A DNA stretch of 53,080 nucleotides from Pseudomonas entomophila (GTDB taxonomy: Bacteria > Pseudomonadota > Gammaproteobacteria > Pseudomonadales > Pseudomonadaceae), in contig NZ_JAAMQJ010000038.1 in the NCBI RefSeq assembly GCF_013523125.1, forward strand, positions 1-53,080, written 5' to 3'. The notes beneath the pieces were generated by a model. That model was not told the origin of the DNA and ran no database searches. It was given only the letters and a program-made list of their open reading frames with translations. Below, piece after piece: positions 6,319 through 14,749 of the stretch. How positions within the stretch are numbered: the stretch's first letter is position 1; the number at the start of each line of letters is the position of its first letter. The position numbers were made by a program, and so were the translations under genes.

Positions 6319-8220
6319 ATGAGTCATCAATCTGATTTGATCAGCGAAGATATTCTCGCCTACCTGGCTCAGCACGAGCGCAAAGAACTGCTGCGTTTCC
6401 TCACCTGCGGCAACGTGGATGACGGCAAGAGCACCCTGATCGGGCGCCTGCTGCACGACTCCAAGATGATCTACGAGGACCACCTCGAGGCCATCACCCG
6501 GGACTCGAAGAAGTCCGGCACCACCGGCGAGGACGTCGACCTGGCACTGCTGGTCGATGGCCTGCAGGCCGAGCGCGAGCAGGGCATCACCATCGATGTC
6601 GCCTACCGCTACTTCTCCACCGCCAAGCGCAAGTTCATCATCGCCGACACGCCGGGCCACGAGCAGTACACGCGCAACATGGCCACCGGCGCCTCGACCT
6701 GCGACCTGGCGATCATCCTGGTGGACGCACGCTACGGCGTGCAGACCCAGACCCGTCGCCACAGTTACATCGCCTCCTTGCTGGGCATCAAGCACATCGT
6801 GGTCGCCGTCAACAAGATGGACCTGAAGGGCTTCGATGAAGGCGTCTTCGAGTCGATCAAGGCCGACTACCTGAAGTTCGCCGACGCGATCGACCTGCAG
6901 CCCAGCAGCCTGCATTTCGTGCCGATGTCCGCGCTCAAGGGCGACAACGTGGTCAACCGCAGCGAGCGCTCGCCGTGGTACACCGGTCCGGCGCTGATGG
7001 AAATCCTGGAAACGGTGGAGGTCGCGGCCGACCGCAACTTCACCGACTTGCGCTTCCCGGTGCAGTACGTCAACCGTCCCAACCTGAACTTCCGCGGCTT
7101 CGCCGGTACCCTGGCCAGCGGCATCGTGCACAAGGGCGACGACGTCGTGGTCCTGCCGTCGGGCAAGAGCAGCCGGGTCAAGTCGATCGTCACCTACGAA
7201 GGTGAACTGGAGCACGCCGGCCCCGGCCAGGCCGTGACCCTGACCATGGAAGACGAGATCGACATCTCCCGTGGCGACCTGCTGGTGCATGCCGACAACG
7301 TGCCGCCGGTCACCGACCAGTTCGACGCCATGCTGGTGTGGATGGCCGAAGAGCCGATGCTGCCGGGCAAGAAGTACGACATCAAGCGTGCCACCAGCTA
7401 CGTGCCGGGCTCGATCGCCAGCATCGCCCACAAGGTCGATGTGAACACCCTGGAGCGCGATGCCGCCAGTGCCTTGCAGCTCAACGAGATCGGCAAGGTC
7501 AAGGTCAGCCTCGATTGGTCGATTGCGCTGGACGGGTATGAAAGCAACCGCACCACGGGTGCCTTCATCGTCATCGACCGCCTGACCAATGGCACCGTCG
7601 GTGCCGGCATGATCATCGCTCCGCCGGTGCTGCCACACGGGGGCACGGGTCAGCACGGTACCTCGTCGCACGTGAGCACCGAAGAGCGTGCGCTGCGCTT
7701 CGGCCAGCAGCCTGCCACGGTGCTGTTCAGCGGCCTGTCCGGCGCCGGCAAGAGCACCCTGGCCTACGCCGTGGAGCGCAAGCTGTTCGACATGGGCCGT
7801 GCGGTCTATGTCCTCGACGGCCAGAACCTGCGTCACGACCTGAACAAGGGCTTGCCGCAGGACCGCGCCGGCCGCACCGAGAACTGGCGCCGGGCCGCGC
7901 ATGTGGCGCGTCAGTTCAACGAAGCCGGCCTGCTGACGCTGGCCGCCTTCGTCGCGCCGGATGCCGAGGGCCGTGAGCAGGCCAAGGCCTTGATCGGCAG
8001 CGAACGTCTGGTCACCGTCTACGTGCAGGCCTCACCGCAAGTGTGCCGCGAGCGCGATCCGCAGGGCCTGTATGCCGCCGGTGGCGACAACATTCCGGGC
8101 GAGGGCTTCCCGTACGACGTGCCGCTGGAGGCCGATCTGGTGATCGACACGCAGAGCACGAGCGTGGAGGAAGGCGTCAAGCAGGTGCTGGACGTGCTGC
8201 GTGCACGGGGCGCGATCTGA
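6319..8220 (+). CDS. cysNC: Bifunctional sulfate adenylyltransferase subunit 1 / APS kinase (CysNC)
   Basis: 633 residues from the ATG at 6319 (GGAG nine bases upstream; in-frame codons before it lie in the repeat arm). The N-terminal half is the GTPase that activates CysD: P-loop GNVDDGKST at 31-39, DTPGHEQYTRNMATGAS switch II, NKMD guanine-specificity motif, then EF-Tu-like beta-barrel domains. The C-terminal part is an APS kinase with P-loop GLSGAGKST near 472-480 and the DGQNLRHDLNKGL segment. Together with CysD it converts sulfate to PAPS for assimilation. The CysN-CysC fusion is usual in pseudomonads. A strong terminator follows at 8241. Confidence 0.95.
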   Translation: MSHQSDLISEDILAYLAQHERKELLRFLTCGNVDDGKSTLIGRLLHDSKMIYEDHLEAITRDSKKSGTTGEDVDLALLVDGLQAEREQGITIDVAYRYFSTAKRKFIIADTPGHEQYTRNMATGASTCDLAIILVDARYGVQTQTRRHSYIASLLGIKHIVVAVNKMDLKGFDEGVFESIKADYLKFADAIDLQPSSLHFVPMSALKGDNVVNRSERSPWYTGPALMEILETVEVAADRNFTDLRFPVQYVNRPNLNFRGFAGTLASGIVHKGDDVVVLPSGKSSRVKSIVTYEGELEHAGPGQAVTLTMEDEIDISRGDLLVHADNVPPVTDQFDAMLVWMAEEPMLPGKKYDIKRATSYVPGSIASIAHKVDVNTLERDAASALQLNEIGKVKVSLDWSIALDGYESNRTTGAFIVIDRLTNGTVGAGMIIAPPVLPHGGTGQHGTSSHVSTEERALRFGQQPATVLFSGLSGAGKSTLAYAVERKLFDMGRAVYVLDGQNLRHDLNKGLPQDRAGRTENWRRAAHVARQFNEAGLLTLAAFVAPDAEGREQAKALIGSERLVTVYVQASPQVCRERDPQGLYAAGGDNIPGEGFPYDVPLEADLVIDTQSTSVEEGVKQVLDVLRARGAI

Positions 8221-8240
8221 CCCAGGGCGCTCGAATGAAC

Positions 8241-8275
8241 AACCCGCCATGACGATGCGTCTGGCGGGTTTTTTT
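8241..8275 (+). terminator. Rho-independent terminator after cysNC
   Basis: CCCGCCA (8243-8249) and TGGCGGG (8262-8268) form the stem, followed by seven T residues at 8269-8275. The hairpin begins about 20 bp after the cysNC stop. Confidence 0.9.
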
Positions 8276-8429
8276 ATGCGCGATGATTGGCAAGGCCGCG
8301 TCGGAAAAATCCATCGCCGATCTAGGCATTTTCTTTCCAAATCTGCGTCAACGCCGATAGTCCGTGAAAACGCCGAATTTAAAATTGTGCGGTACCTGTT
8401 TGTACGCCACAAGAACAAGGAGCAAGGCA

Positions 8430-8798
8430 ATGACATTTGGCATGGGCAAGACCCTGATCGCGGCAACCCTGGCTGTTGCAGCGATTCCGGCCCTTGCGGA
8501 CGCAGGCTCGCAATGCTGTCCCTTCAGCGACATGAGCTTGAAAGACGCGGTCAAGCCGCTGGGCCACTCGACCCAACGACTGACGCAGCTCGAGGGCGTT
8601 CAGTTCACCTGGAAAGACTCTGGTCGGGAAGACATCGGCCTGATCGCCCAGGACGTCCAGAAGGTCTACCCGCAGGTGGTCCATGAGAAAGAGGGACTGC
8701 TGACGGTGGACTACCAGAAACTGGTCGCGCCGCTGATCGAGTCGGTGCGTGAGCTGAACGCCCGGATCGAGGTGCTGGAAAAAGCGCAGGCCCAGTAG
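8430..8798 (+). CDS. Secreted stand-alone peptidase-S74 (tail-fibre chaperone) domain protein
   Basis: 122 residues from the ATG at 8430, preceded by AAGGAG 7 nt upstream. Residues 1-25 form a signal peptide ending ALADA. Almost at once (residues 33-34) comes the Ser-Asp pair expected at the self-cleavage site of intramolecular chaperone (peptidase S74) domains, followed by SLKDAVKPL, GVQFTWKD, REDIGLIAQDVQKVYPQVV and VDYQKLVAPLIESVREL. A short C-terminal helix (ELNARIEVLEKA) could trimerise. In phage tail spikes and fibres this domain is C-terminal to a long passenger that it folds and then cuts off; here there is no passenger. Function unknown; probably periplasmic. Confidence 0.8.
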   Translation: MTFGMGKTLIAATLAVAAIPALADAGSQCCPFSDMSLKDAVKPLGHSTQRLTQLEGVQFTWKDSGREDIGLIAQDVQKVYPQVVHEKEGLLTVDYQKLVAPLIESVRELNARIEVLEKAQAQ

Positions 8799-8809
8799 CC
8801 TTGGCAGCA

Positions 8810-8855
8810 GGTCCTGTCGGCAGGGGCACGTGTTATCGCTCGCGGCGACAGGACC
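8810..8855. terminator. Hairpin after the S74-domain gene, possible terminator
   Basis: GGTCCTGTCG (8810-8819) and CGACAGGACC (8846-8855) are perfectly complementary 10-bp arms around a 26-nt loop, 11 bp after the stop. There is no T-run, so it may be an RNA-stabilising hairpin or decayed REP rather than a simple terminator. Confidence 0.5.
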
Positions 8856-8900
8856 GTCCGTAGCCCCTTCAGTCATGTCCGAACGCACGAATCGCGTCAG

Positions 8901-8918
8901 TGGCATAAGCTTATGCCA
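8901..8918. promoter_or_regulatory. 18-bp perfect palindrome upstream of methionine gamma-lyase
   Basis: TGGCATAAGCTTATGCCA is a perfect 18-bp inverted repeat ending 21 bp before the ATG at 8940 and just before the GGAGG ribosome binding site. The position suits an operator for a dimeric repressor. The regulator is unknown: the Lrp-type mdeR gene known beside mdeA in P. putida is not visible here. Confidence 0.5.
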
Positions 8919-8939
8919 AACCACTGGAGGCATGAGGTC

Positions 8940-10136
8940 ATGGGCAATGCTGACGACCGCTACGGCTTTTCCACACGGGCCATCCACCATGGCTACGATC
9001 CCCAGGCCCATCAAGGCGCCCTGATTCCCCCGGTCTACCAGACCTCGACCTACGCTTTCCCGACCGTCGAGCACGGCGCGGCCTGCTTCGCGGGCGAGGC
9101 CGACGGGCACTTCTATAGCCGCATTTCCAACCCGACCCTGGCCGTGCTGGAACAGCGCATGGCGTCCCTGGAAGGAGGGGAGGCGGCCCTCGCGCTGGCC
9201 TCGGGGATGGGCGCCATCACCTCGACCCTGTGGACCCTGTTGCGACCAGGCGACGAGCTGATCGTCGGCCTGACCGTCTATGGCTGCACGTTCGCGTTCG
9301 TGCACCATGGCATCGGCCAGTTCGGCGTCAAGGTCCTGCATGTCGACCTTGACGATCCTGCGGCGTTGGAGGCCGCCATCACACCTCGTACGCGAATGAT
9401 CTTCTTCGAGACGCCGGCCAACCCGACCATGCGCCTGGTGGACATCGCCCGCGTGGTCGAGGTGGCGCGTCGTCATGACGTGCTGGTGGTGGTGGACAAC
9501 ACCTACTGCACGCCTTACCTGCAACGCCCACTGGCGTTGGGGGCCGACCTGGTGGTGCACTCGGCGACCAAGTACCTGAGTGGCCATGGCGACATTACCG
9601 CTGGCCTGGTGATCGGCAGCGCGGCGCTGGTGAGACGGATCCGTCTGGAGGGGCTCAAGGACATGACCGGTGCCGTGATGTCGCCACACGATGCCTCGCT
9701 GCTGATGCGCGGCATCAAGACCTTGGCACTGCGTATGGATCGTCACTGCAGCAATGCCCTGGCCGTGGCGCGACGGCTCGAACAGGCGCCGCAGGTCGAG
9801 CAGGTACGCTATCCCGGGCTGGACAGCTTCGCGCAGCATGCCCTGGCGCAACGGCAGATGCGTCTGCCGGGTGGCATGATCGCATTCGAACTCAAGGGTG
9901 GGGTAGAGGCTGGCCGGCGCTTCATGAACCGCCTGGAATTGTTCAGCCGCGCCGTTAGCCTGGGGGATGCAGAATCCCTGGCGCAGCACCCGGCGAGCAT
10001 GACGCATTGCGCGTATACACCGCAGGAGCGGTTGCAGCATGGCATTTCTGAAGGGTTGGTGCGGCTGTCGGTGGGGTTGGAGGATGTGGAGGACTTGCTG
10101 GCGGATGTGGCGCAGGCGTTGGAGGCGTGTCGGTAG
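8940..10136 (+). CDS. mdeA: Methionine gamma-lyase
   Basis: 398 residues from the ATG at 8940, which has GGAGG upstream and gives exactly the length of the well-studied P. putida enzyme; an upstream ATG at 8913 overlaps the palindrome. This PLP enzyme cleaves L-methionine to methanethiol, ammonia and 2-oxobutanoate. Visible are YSRISNPTL, the Cys-containing VYGCTFAF loop typical of methionine gamma-lyases (rather than cystathionine enzymes), the PLP lysine in HSATKYLSGHGD, and RLSVGLEDVEDLL at the end. No mdeB-like 2-oxo-acid dehydrogenase gene is adjacent. The product could feed sulfur recycling with the assimilation genes upstream. Confidence 0.92.
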   Translation: MGNADDRYGFSTRAIHHGYDPQAHQGALIPPVYQTSTYAFPTVEHGAACFAGEADGHFYSRISNPTLAVLEQRMASLEGGEAALALASGMGAITSTLWTLLRPGDELIVGLTVYGCTFAFVHHGIGQFGVKVLHVDLDDPAALEAAITPRTRMIFFETPANPTMRLVDIARVVEVARRHDVLVVVDNTYCTPYLQRPLALGADLVVHSATKYLSGHGDITAGLVIGSAALVRRIRLEGLKDMTGAVMSPHDASLLMRGIKTLALRMDRHCSNALAVARRLEQAPQVEQVRYPGLDSFAQHALAQRQMRLPGGMIAFELKGGVEAGRRFMNRLELFSRAVSLGDAESLAQHPASMTHCAYTPQERLQHGISEGLVRLSVGLEDVEDLLADVAQALEACR

Positions 10137-10212
10137 GGGCTGGCCTGATGGCATCGAATGCAACGATGATATGGCGATCGATGAGCAGAGCTTGAGCTGC
10201 TCAAAGGCCCAC

Positions 10213-10244
10213 GCTTGACGCCTGCTGTCTAGGAAGCGTCAAGC
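10213..10244. other. Hairpin at the pyocin-module boundary
   Basis: GCTTGACGC (10213-10221) and GCGTCAAGC (10236-10244) are perfect 9-bp arms with a 14-nt loop. It lies downstream of both convergent genes, mdeA and the immunity gene, and close to where base composition changes. It could terminate either transcript, though there is no T-run. Confidence 0.45.
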
Positions 10245-10262
10245 TGATGGCGGGACTGAAAA

Positions 10263-10526
10263 TCAATGCGATTTAAAGAGTGGCTTGTTGTTAGCTAAGC
10301 GCCACTCTTTGATAATACGAATGATCTCGTCGGGTTCATCCAGGCCTTTAGCTTCGGGCCAGTAAATAAGGTCTGTGCCGGCAGGGTGTTCGATGATTTT
10401 CTCGAAGTGCTCTAATAGTGGGAATAGTACATCGTCGCCTTCGTTGCAATTTGTTTCAAATATAAACTCTATAAACGCCTTGAATTCGGTTTCCGTGTAG
10501 TCGGAGAGTGTTTTTTTATTATTCAT
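10263..10526 (-). CDS. Pyocin/colicin DNase immunity protein
   Basis: 87 residues, the normal size for the Im2/Im9 colicin-immunity family. It binds the nuclease domain of its cognate bacteriocin tightly and protects the producer. Recognisable features are the acidic helix ETEFKAFIEFIFET and the helix III region HPAGTDLIYWP, matching the conserved Tyr-Tyr/Tyr-Trp loop that contacts the DNase. Its ATG overlaps the pyocin stop as ATGA (10523-10526), indicating translational coupling. The sequence is clearly more AT-rich than the flanking core genes. Confidence 0.9.
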   Translation of the reverse strand: MNNKKTLSDYTETEFKAFIEFIFETNCNEGDDVLFPLLEHFEKIIEHPAGTDLIYWPEAKGLDEPDEIIRIIKEWRLANNKPLFKSH

Positions 10527-13237
10527 GGCTTCGCTCTATAGTGAATGGCTTGATGGGCTGCTGGTGTGACTATTCTGATATTGTCTAGGTCGTAAATTGC
10601 TCCGCCTTCCGAAATTGGAACGTGGTGATGTAGGACAAATGTAATGTGTTTCTTATGTCTGTCGATTTTGCGTACTCCTGGTGCCAGGCCTATTTTCATT
10701 CGGCCTATGTTCTGAGTGGAGAATTGCTCGGCAAGTGAACTGTTTGCTACAGTTTTCCAGAATAGTTCTCTAAATTCTTTCATGTTCTTTACAGGCTTGC
10801 CAATTAGCTGTGAAGCAATCTCATCCGGAATGAGCGCGCCGGCTTGTCTGGACTGTTCCCCCAACCATCGCCCACTTTGTGGAGACCCTGCCCCGGAGAC
10901 CACGCCTGGATCCATTCTAGGATCTCTGAATACGACCAGTAAAGGCGGTAGGCCAGAATCCGAAGGAAATGTAACAATTATTCGCTCTTGGTCGAGCAGG
11001 TCCAAGGGTGGACGAATCGCTGAGCCATTTGTGATGGGGTCAACACTACTACCGCTGTAGACTAATATGCCTTCATCTATCGCGGGTAAACTGGTAGCGT
11101 TCTTTGGTTCGTGCCCAGGGGGTTGAGCAGGTGTCCATGTCAAAATCCGTGCGGACGAGTCAAGAACTACGCGGTATACATTTCGCTTTGTATCGAACAG
11201 AGCCGTGTGAACTGCTATTGGTTTGCCATCAGGTATGATGTACACATCAAGATTATCCTGGTTTTCACTACCCGCGAGCAGATGAGGCACATCGAGGCTC
11301 GACGCTGAAAGCGCAAGCCTGTTGAGGTCTGGGCCGTCCACTGGCGACAGATCTGTCAATGGGATACTCACTATATAGTGGCGATCACTGTTGCCAAGGC
11401 GTGAAGGCCATGTCATCGCTAAGGTCGCGACTAAGGCATGAGCGCCGCTGGCAACCGCCGTACGGATAGCATGTTTGAGAATTGGGTAAATTCGCGATGA
11501 GGTTTCGAAATTGGAAACGTAGGTGATTGCGAGTGATGGAAGTGATGTAGCGCTAATGTTTATAGTGGCATAGGTTGAGCGTACGCGCTCTTTTTCTTTT
11601 TGCATCCGGCTTTCCGCAGCCTTCTGCGTTAGTTCTTTGTGTTTGCGCTCTCTTTCAGCAAGGCGTGCCAATTGTTTAGCCGCTTTTTCTTCTTTTTCAC
11701 GTTCAGCAGCTTCTCGCGCCTTCCTTTGAGCGTCAGCCTTCTGTGCTGCTCTCAACGCCTGGGCGTCGGCTTTGGCTTTTTGAGCAGCCTTGAGGGCTGC
11801 TCGGCGCGCCTCTGCTTTTTCAAAGGCCTCTCTTTCCCGGCGTTCAGCCGCGGCCTGCTTTGCGGCTTTCTTGGCTTTGCGTATGTGGATAGGCTGTTCT
11901 GCAGCCTGTTTTCTTCTAGGTTTCTCGGGTAATCGCTTGGCGGCCTGCTGAGTTATTCTCTCGGCTTCGGCTTGGTGCGCAGCCTCCCGTGTGATGCGCT
12001 CAGCTTCGGCGTTTTGCGCGGCCAGTCTGGCTTCATTGTCGAGTTTGGCCTTTTGCAATCTGTTTTCTTCTGCTCGCTGCGCTTCCAATACTTTCAGTGC
12101 TTCTTCTGCGCGTTGTCGACGACTTGACTCCTCTATGCTCACAGCTGATAGGACATTTTTAATGTGCTCGGCCTGGCGTAGCAGCGCACCAAGAGCACGC
12201 TGTGTGTCAGTCAGTACCCTAACGGACTCGCTATGCAAGATTGAATGATGGTAATCGAGCCAGCGAGGGCCGATTCGCTTCTGCTCTTGATCCAAGATGA
12301 GGCTGTTCAAAGCTTCAATTTCTGAGCGTGTCAACGGTGGGGCAATGTTGGGGTTCGCTACTGAATAGGGTGCTACTAGCTGCGCCCTAGACTGGATCTG
12401 ACTGCTAATTACGTTGAGCTGCGTATGGAGGGTGGCAATTAGGTCATCATGGTGTGCCGTGTTGAAGAATGATGGGATTTCGCCTCGTAGAAAGTCGGGC
12501 AGCAACTGGAGGTGGGTGGCCCGCCGCAGGGCAAGCATGCCAGTGTCAGCCGTGAGTAATGATATTTTTTGTTCGTAAGTCAGGGGGCTAAGTTCATCAT
12601 GGCTATGGATCGAAGACGGCAGTGCGTCGAGGATTTCTTGAATTTTCCTTAACGAAAGATCAGTGATTTTACAAATGTGTGATGCTTGATAAGCACTCTC
12701 ATATGTACTAAAAGCTTTTGCGAGTTCTGTGCGTGGATCCTGTGATCTGAGTGCGCGCACGGCAACGCTATGAAAGTACAGGGGTGGCTTGTAAAATAGT
12801 GGCGAGCCCCATAGGGATAGTTCATGGTCGCGGTGTGTTGCATAGTGAGCCTGCTTGGCGTTGACCAAGTTCACTAAAGCGTGTTGCTCTGCACGCCTGC
12901 GCGCAGCGTCACTGTGTAGGGTGCTAGGTAGGGTTGCATAGAGGGATCGAATTTCTGATTCAGTATTTTTTTCGACATCGTTATAGAGTGGTGCGAGCTC
13001 CCGATCCACACCCCTGCGAATTGAATTGTATTCCTCTTGAATGATCTGGCCAAAGGAGGGTTCTCTACTGAGCTCGCCTGAATGCGAAGAGTTTGTTCTA
13101 GGACCATTAGTTAGACCCCAACCGCCCGAGCCAGGGCCGCCGCCGCCGTTACCTAGACGGAAATCTGGCGGGGCAGGTGCTGTAATGTAAAGACCTTCAT
13201 CCAGCCAAAGAGTACCGTTGTTGGTTTTGTTTTCCAT
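10523..13237 (-). CDS. S-type pyocin with C-terminal HNH DNase domain
   Basis: 904 residues. A secreted antibacterial toxin that kills related strains by cutting DNA. Residues 1-60 are Gly/Ser/Pro-rich. Residues about 60-360 are helical and probably contain receptor binding. About 365-550 is a long charged coiled coil rich in Ala/Lys/Glu. About 550-770 resembles the pyocin-S translocation domain. The last 130 residues are a colicin E9/pyocin S2-like nuclease: HHHVPISEGG begins at 870 and the metal-site residues N886, H895 and H899 follow. The immunity gene is coupled downstream. I found no clear LexA site or PrtN P-box in the 277-bp upstream gap. AT-rich composition suggests horizontal transfer. 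Confidence 0.93.
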   Translation of the reverse strand: MENKTNNGTLWLDEGLYITAPAPPDFRLGNGGGGPGSGGWGLTNGPRTNSSHSGELSREPSFGQIIQEEYNSIRRGVDRELAPLYNDVEKNTESEIRSLYATLPSTLHSDAARRRAEQHALVNLVNAKQAHYATHRDHELSLWGSPLFYKPPLYFHSVAVRALRSQDPRTELAKAFSTYESAYQASHICKITDLSLRKIQEILDALPSSIHSHDELSPLTYEQKISLLTADTGMLALRRATHLQLLPDFLRGEIPSFFNTAHHDDLIATLHTQLNVISSQIQSRAQLVAPYSVANPNIAPPLTRSEIEALNSLILDQEQKRIGPRWLDYHHSILHSESVRVLTDTQRALGALLRQAEHIKNVLSAVSIEESSRRQRAEEALKVLEAQRAEENRLQKAKLDNEARLAAQNAEAERITREAAHQAEAERITQQAAKRLPEKPRRKQAAEQPIHIRKAKKAAKQAAAERREREAFEKAEARRAALKAAQKAKADAQALRAAQKADAQRKAREAAEREKEEKAAKQLARLAERERKHKELTQKAAESRMQKEKERVRSTYATINISATSLPSLAITYVSNFETSSRIYPILKHAIRTAVASGAHALVATLAMTWPSRLGNSDRHYIVSIPLTDLSPVDGPDLNRLALSASSLDVPHLLAGSENQDNLDVYIIPDGKPIAVHTALFDTKRNVYRVVLDSSARILTWTPAQPPGHEPKNATSLPAIDEGILVYSGSSVDPITNGSAIRPPLDLLDQERIIVTFPSDSGLPPLLVVFRDPRMDPGVVSGAGSPQSGRWLGEQSRQAGALIPDEIASQLIGKPVKNMKEFRELFWKTVANSSLAEQFSTQNIGRMKIGLAPGVRKIDRHKKHITFVLHHHVPISEGGAIYDLDNIRIVTPAAHQAIHYRAKP

Positions 13238-13463
13238 CGCGTCGTCTCCGCTAAGGTGTAGCGGAAAGCTTGAGATTTCGACGCTGGAATTATCTACGGA
13301 TCAAAGACTTTCGTGGTGTAAGATTTTTCAGTAACGTTGCTAGGGGGAGTTGGTCTTGTAGGAGTGATGTGTTCTTAGGGTATTACATAGTTATACGTAT
13401 TTCTTTGTGGCAAGGTGGTCGTTGGGCCGCGAAGAGCTATACAAAGATTTTCGATTGCACCAA

Positions 13464-13494
13464 AAGATAAGGCCTCTCACGAGGCCTCAATCTT
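13464..13494 (-). terminator. Terminator downstream of zapG (bidirectional hairpin)
   Basis: AGGCCTC (13470-13476) and GAGGCCT (13481-13487) form a GC stem with a TCAC loop. Flanking AAGAT and ATCTT extend the symmetry to give an A-run on one side and a T-run on the other. It lies 20 bp beyond the zapG stop and separates it from the pyocin promoter region (13238-13463), which otherwise shows no recognisable gene. Confidence 0.75.
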
Positions 13495-13514
13495 AAAAAC
13501 GTAAAGACCCCTTT

Positions 13515-13949
13515 CTAGCGCTTCAACCCATAACTCTCATCGAGCATCCCCGGCGCATCCGGCGCCTTGGGCGCGTAGTCGCGAGGCGCCTCGGTGTCCT
13601 TCGGCGGGGTGAGACGATCGCGGTGCGGTTGCGCCGCCTCCGAGTGCAGCGAGGCGAGCAGGCGCTGACGGGTCAGCTCGTCCAGGGCCAGGCGGTTGGC
13701 GCCATCGGCCAGGTGATCCTGGACGTCCTGGTAGCTCTGGGTCAGGCGCGACACCAGGGTGGCGGTGCTGTTGAAGTGGGTGACCACCTCGTTCTGGTAC
13801 GTGTCGAAGCGCTGCTGGATGTCGTCCAGCTGACGCTGGGTGCTGCTCGGCACCGCTTTGGGCAGCAGGCGGGCGAGGGCGAAACCGACCACGACGCCGA
13901 CCACGAGGGCCAGGGTGGGCAGCAACCAAACTAGAAGCGAGTGTTCCAC
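13515..13949 (-). CDS. zapG: YhcB/ZapG family inner-membrane protein (DUF1043)
   Basis: 144 residues. A single N-terminal transmembrane helix (about residues 7-28) is followed by a cytoplasmic coiled coil (about 38-105) and a Pro-rich tail ending in DESYGLKR. This is the layout of E. coli YhcB/ZapG, which links cell division and envelope growth. It keeps ancestral gammaproteobacterial company: in E. coli yhcB lies among degQ/degS, zapE and rplM-rpsI, and here zapE and rplM-rpsI lie 2-5 kb away and the DegS homologue algW is 10 kb away. Confidence 0.88.
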   Translation of the reverse strand: MEHSLLVWLLPTLALVVGVVVGFALARLLPKAVPSSTQRQLDDIQQRFDTYQNEVVTHFNSTATLVSRLTQSYQDVQDHLADGANRLALDELTRQRLLASLHSEAAQPHRDRLTPPKDTEAPRDYAPKAPDAPGMLDESYGLKR

Positions 13950-14088
13950 GAGTCCTTCCTCTCTAAACGGCTTTGCTTTACGTTACCGGCTCAGACCTGC
14001 GCTGTATACCGCGAGCGATCGCCAATATGCCAGAACAGAATTCCCAAGCTAGACGAGTCGACCTTTCCTGAGGTCACGGAGTAGTGCC

Positions 14089-14724
14089 TTGCTCATCCGC
14101 GAAACCCCGCTGTTCATCGACGGCCCCTGCGGCCCGCTGGAAGCGCTGCACCTGGACGTCGCCGACGCACGTGGCGTCGCACTGATCTGCCACCCCAACC
14201 CGGTCCAGGGCGGCACCATGCTCAACAAGGTGGTCTCGACCTTGCAGCGCACCGCGCGCGACGCCGGCTACGCGACGCTGCGCTTCAACTACCGCGGCGT
14301 CGGCCAGAGCGCCGGCAGCCACGACATGGGCGCTGGTGAGGTGGCCGATGCCGAGGCGGTCGCCGCCTGGATCGGCGAACGCCACCCCGGTCTGCCACTG
14401 GTGGTGCTGGGCTTTTCATTCGGCGGCTTCGTCGCGGCCAGCCTGGTCGGCCGACTCGAGTCGCGCCAAACCCCGGTGCAGCACCTGTTCATGATCGCGC
14501 CCGCGGTGATGCGACTCGGCCCGGATTTTCCGCTGCCAGAGCGCGGCGCGCTGACCGTGGTGCAACCGGATGCCGACGAAGTGGTCGCGCCAACGCTGGT
14601 GTACGAATGGTCCGACGCACTGGCGCGCCCCCACGAACTGCTGAAAGTGGCAGAATGCGGACACTTCTTTCATGGCAAGCTGACCGATCTGAAGGATCTG
14701 CTGCTGCCGCGTCTTTCGAACTGA
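14089..14724 (+). CDS. Alpha/beta hydrolase (serine aminopeptidase/YsgA-like)
   Basis: 211 residues. The only in-frame start candidate near the ribosome binding site (GGAG at 14078-14081) is the TTG at 14089, giving MLIRETPLFIDG; GTG at 14084 is out of frame. Visible are the oxyanion region CHPNPVQGGTMLNKVV, the nucleophile elbow LGFSFGGF, and a late histidine in AECGHFFHGKL with an Asp before it in VVQPDADEVV, a complete Ser-Asp-His set. Cytoplasmic; substrate unknown. It lies 25 bp before trpS and is probably cotranscribed. Confidence 0.87.
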   Translation: MLIRETPLFIDGPCGPLEALHLDVADARGVALICHPNPVQGGTMLNKVVSTLQRTARDAGYATLRFNYRGVGQSAGSHDMGAGEVADAEAVAAWIGERHPGLPLVVLGFSFGGFVAASLVGRLESRQTPVQHLFMIAPAVMRLGPDFPLPERGALTVVQPDADEVVAPTLVYEWSDALARPHELLKVAECGHFFHGKLTDLKDLLLPRLSN

Positions 14725-14749
14725 GCCAAGCCTGATCAAGCGATAACCC

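Noticed and set aside
13238..13463. LexA box or PrtN P-box upstream of the pyocin
   Set aside because: No CTG-N10-CAG-like palindrome or ordered ATTG-GT repeats stood out by eye; claiming one would be forced.
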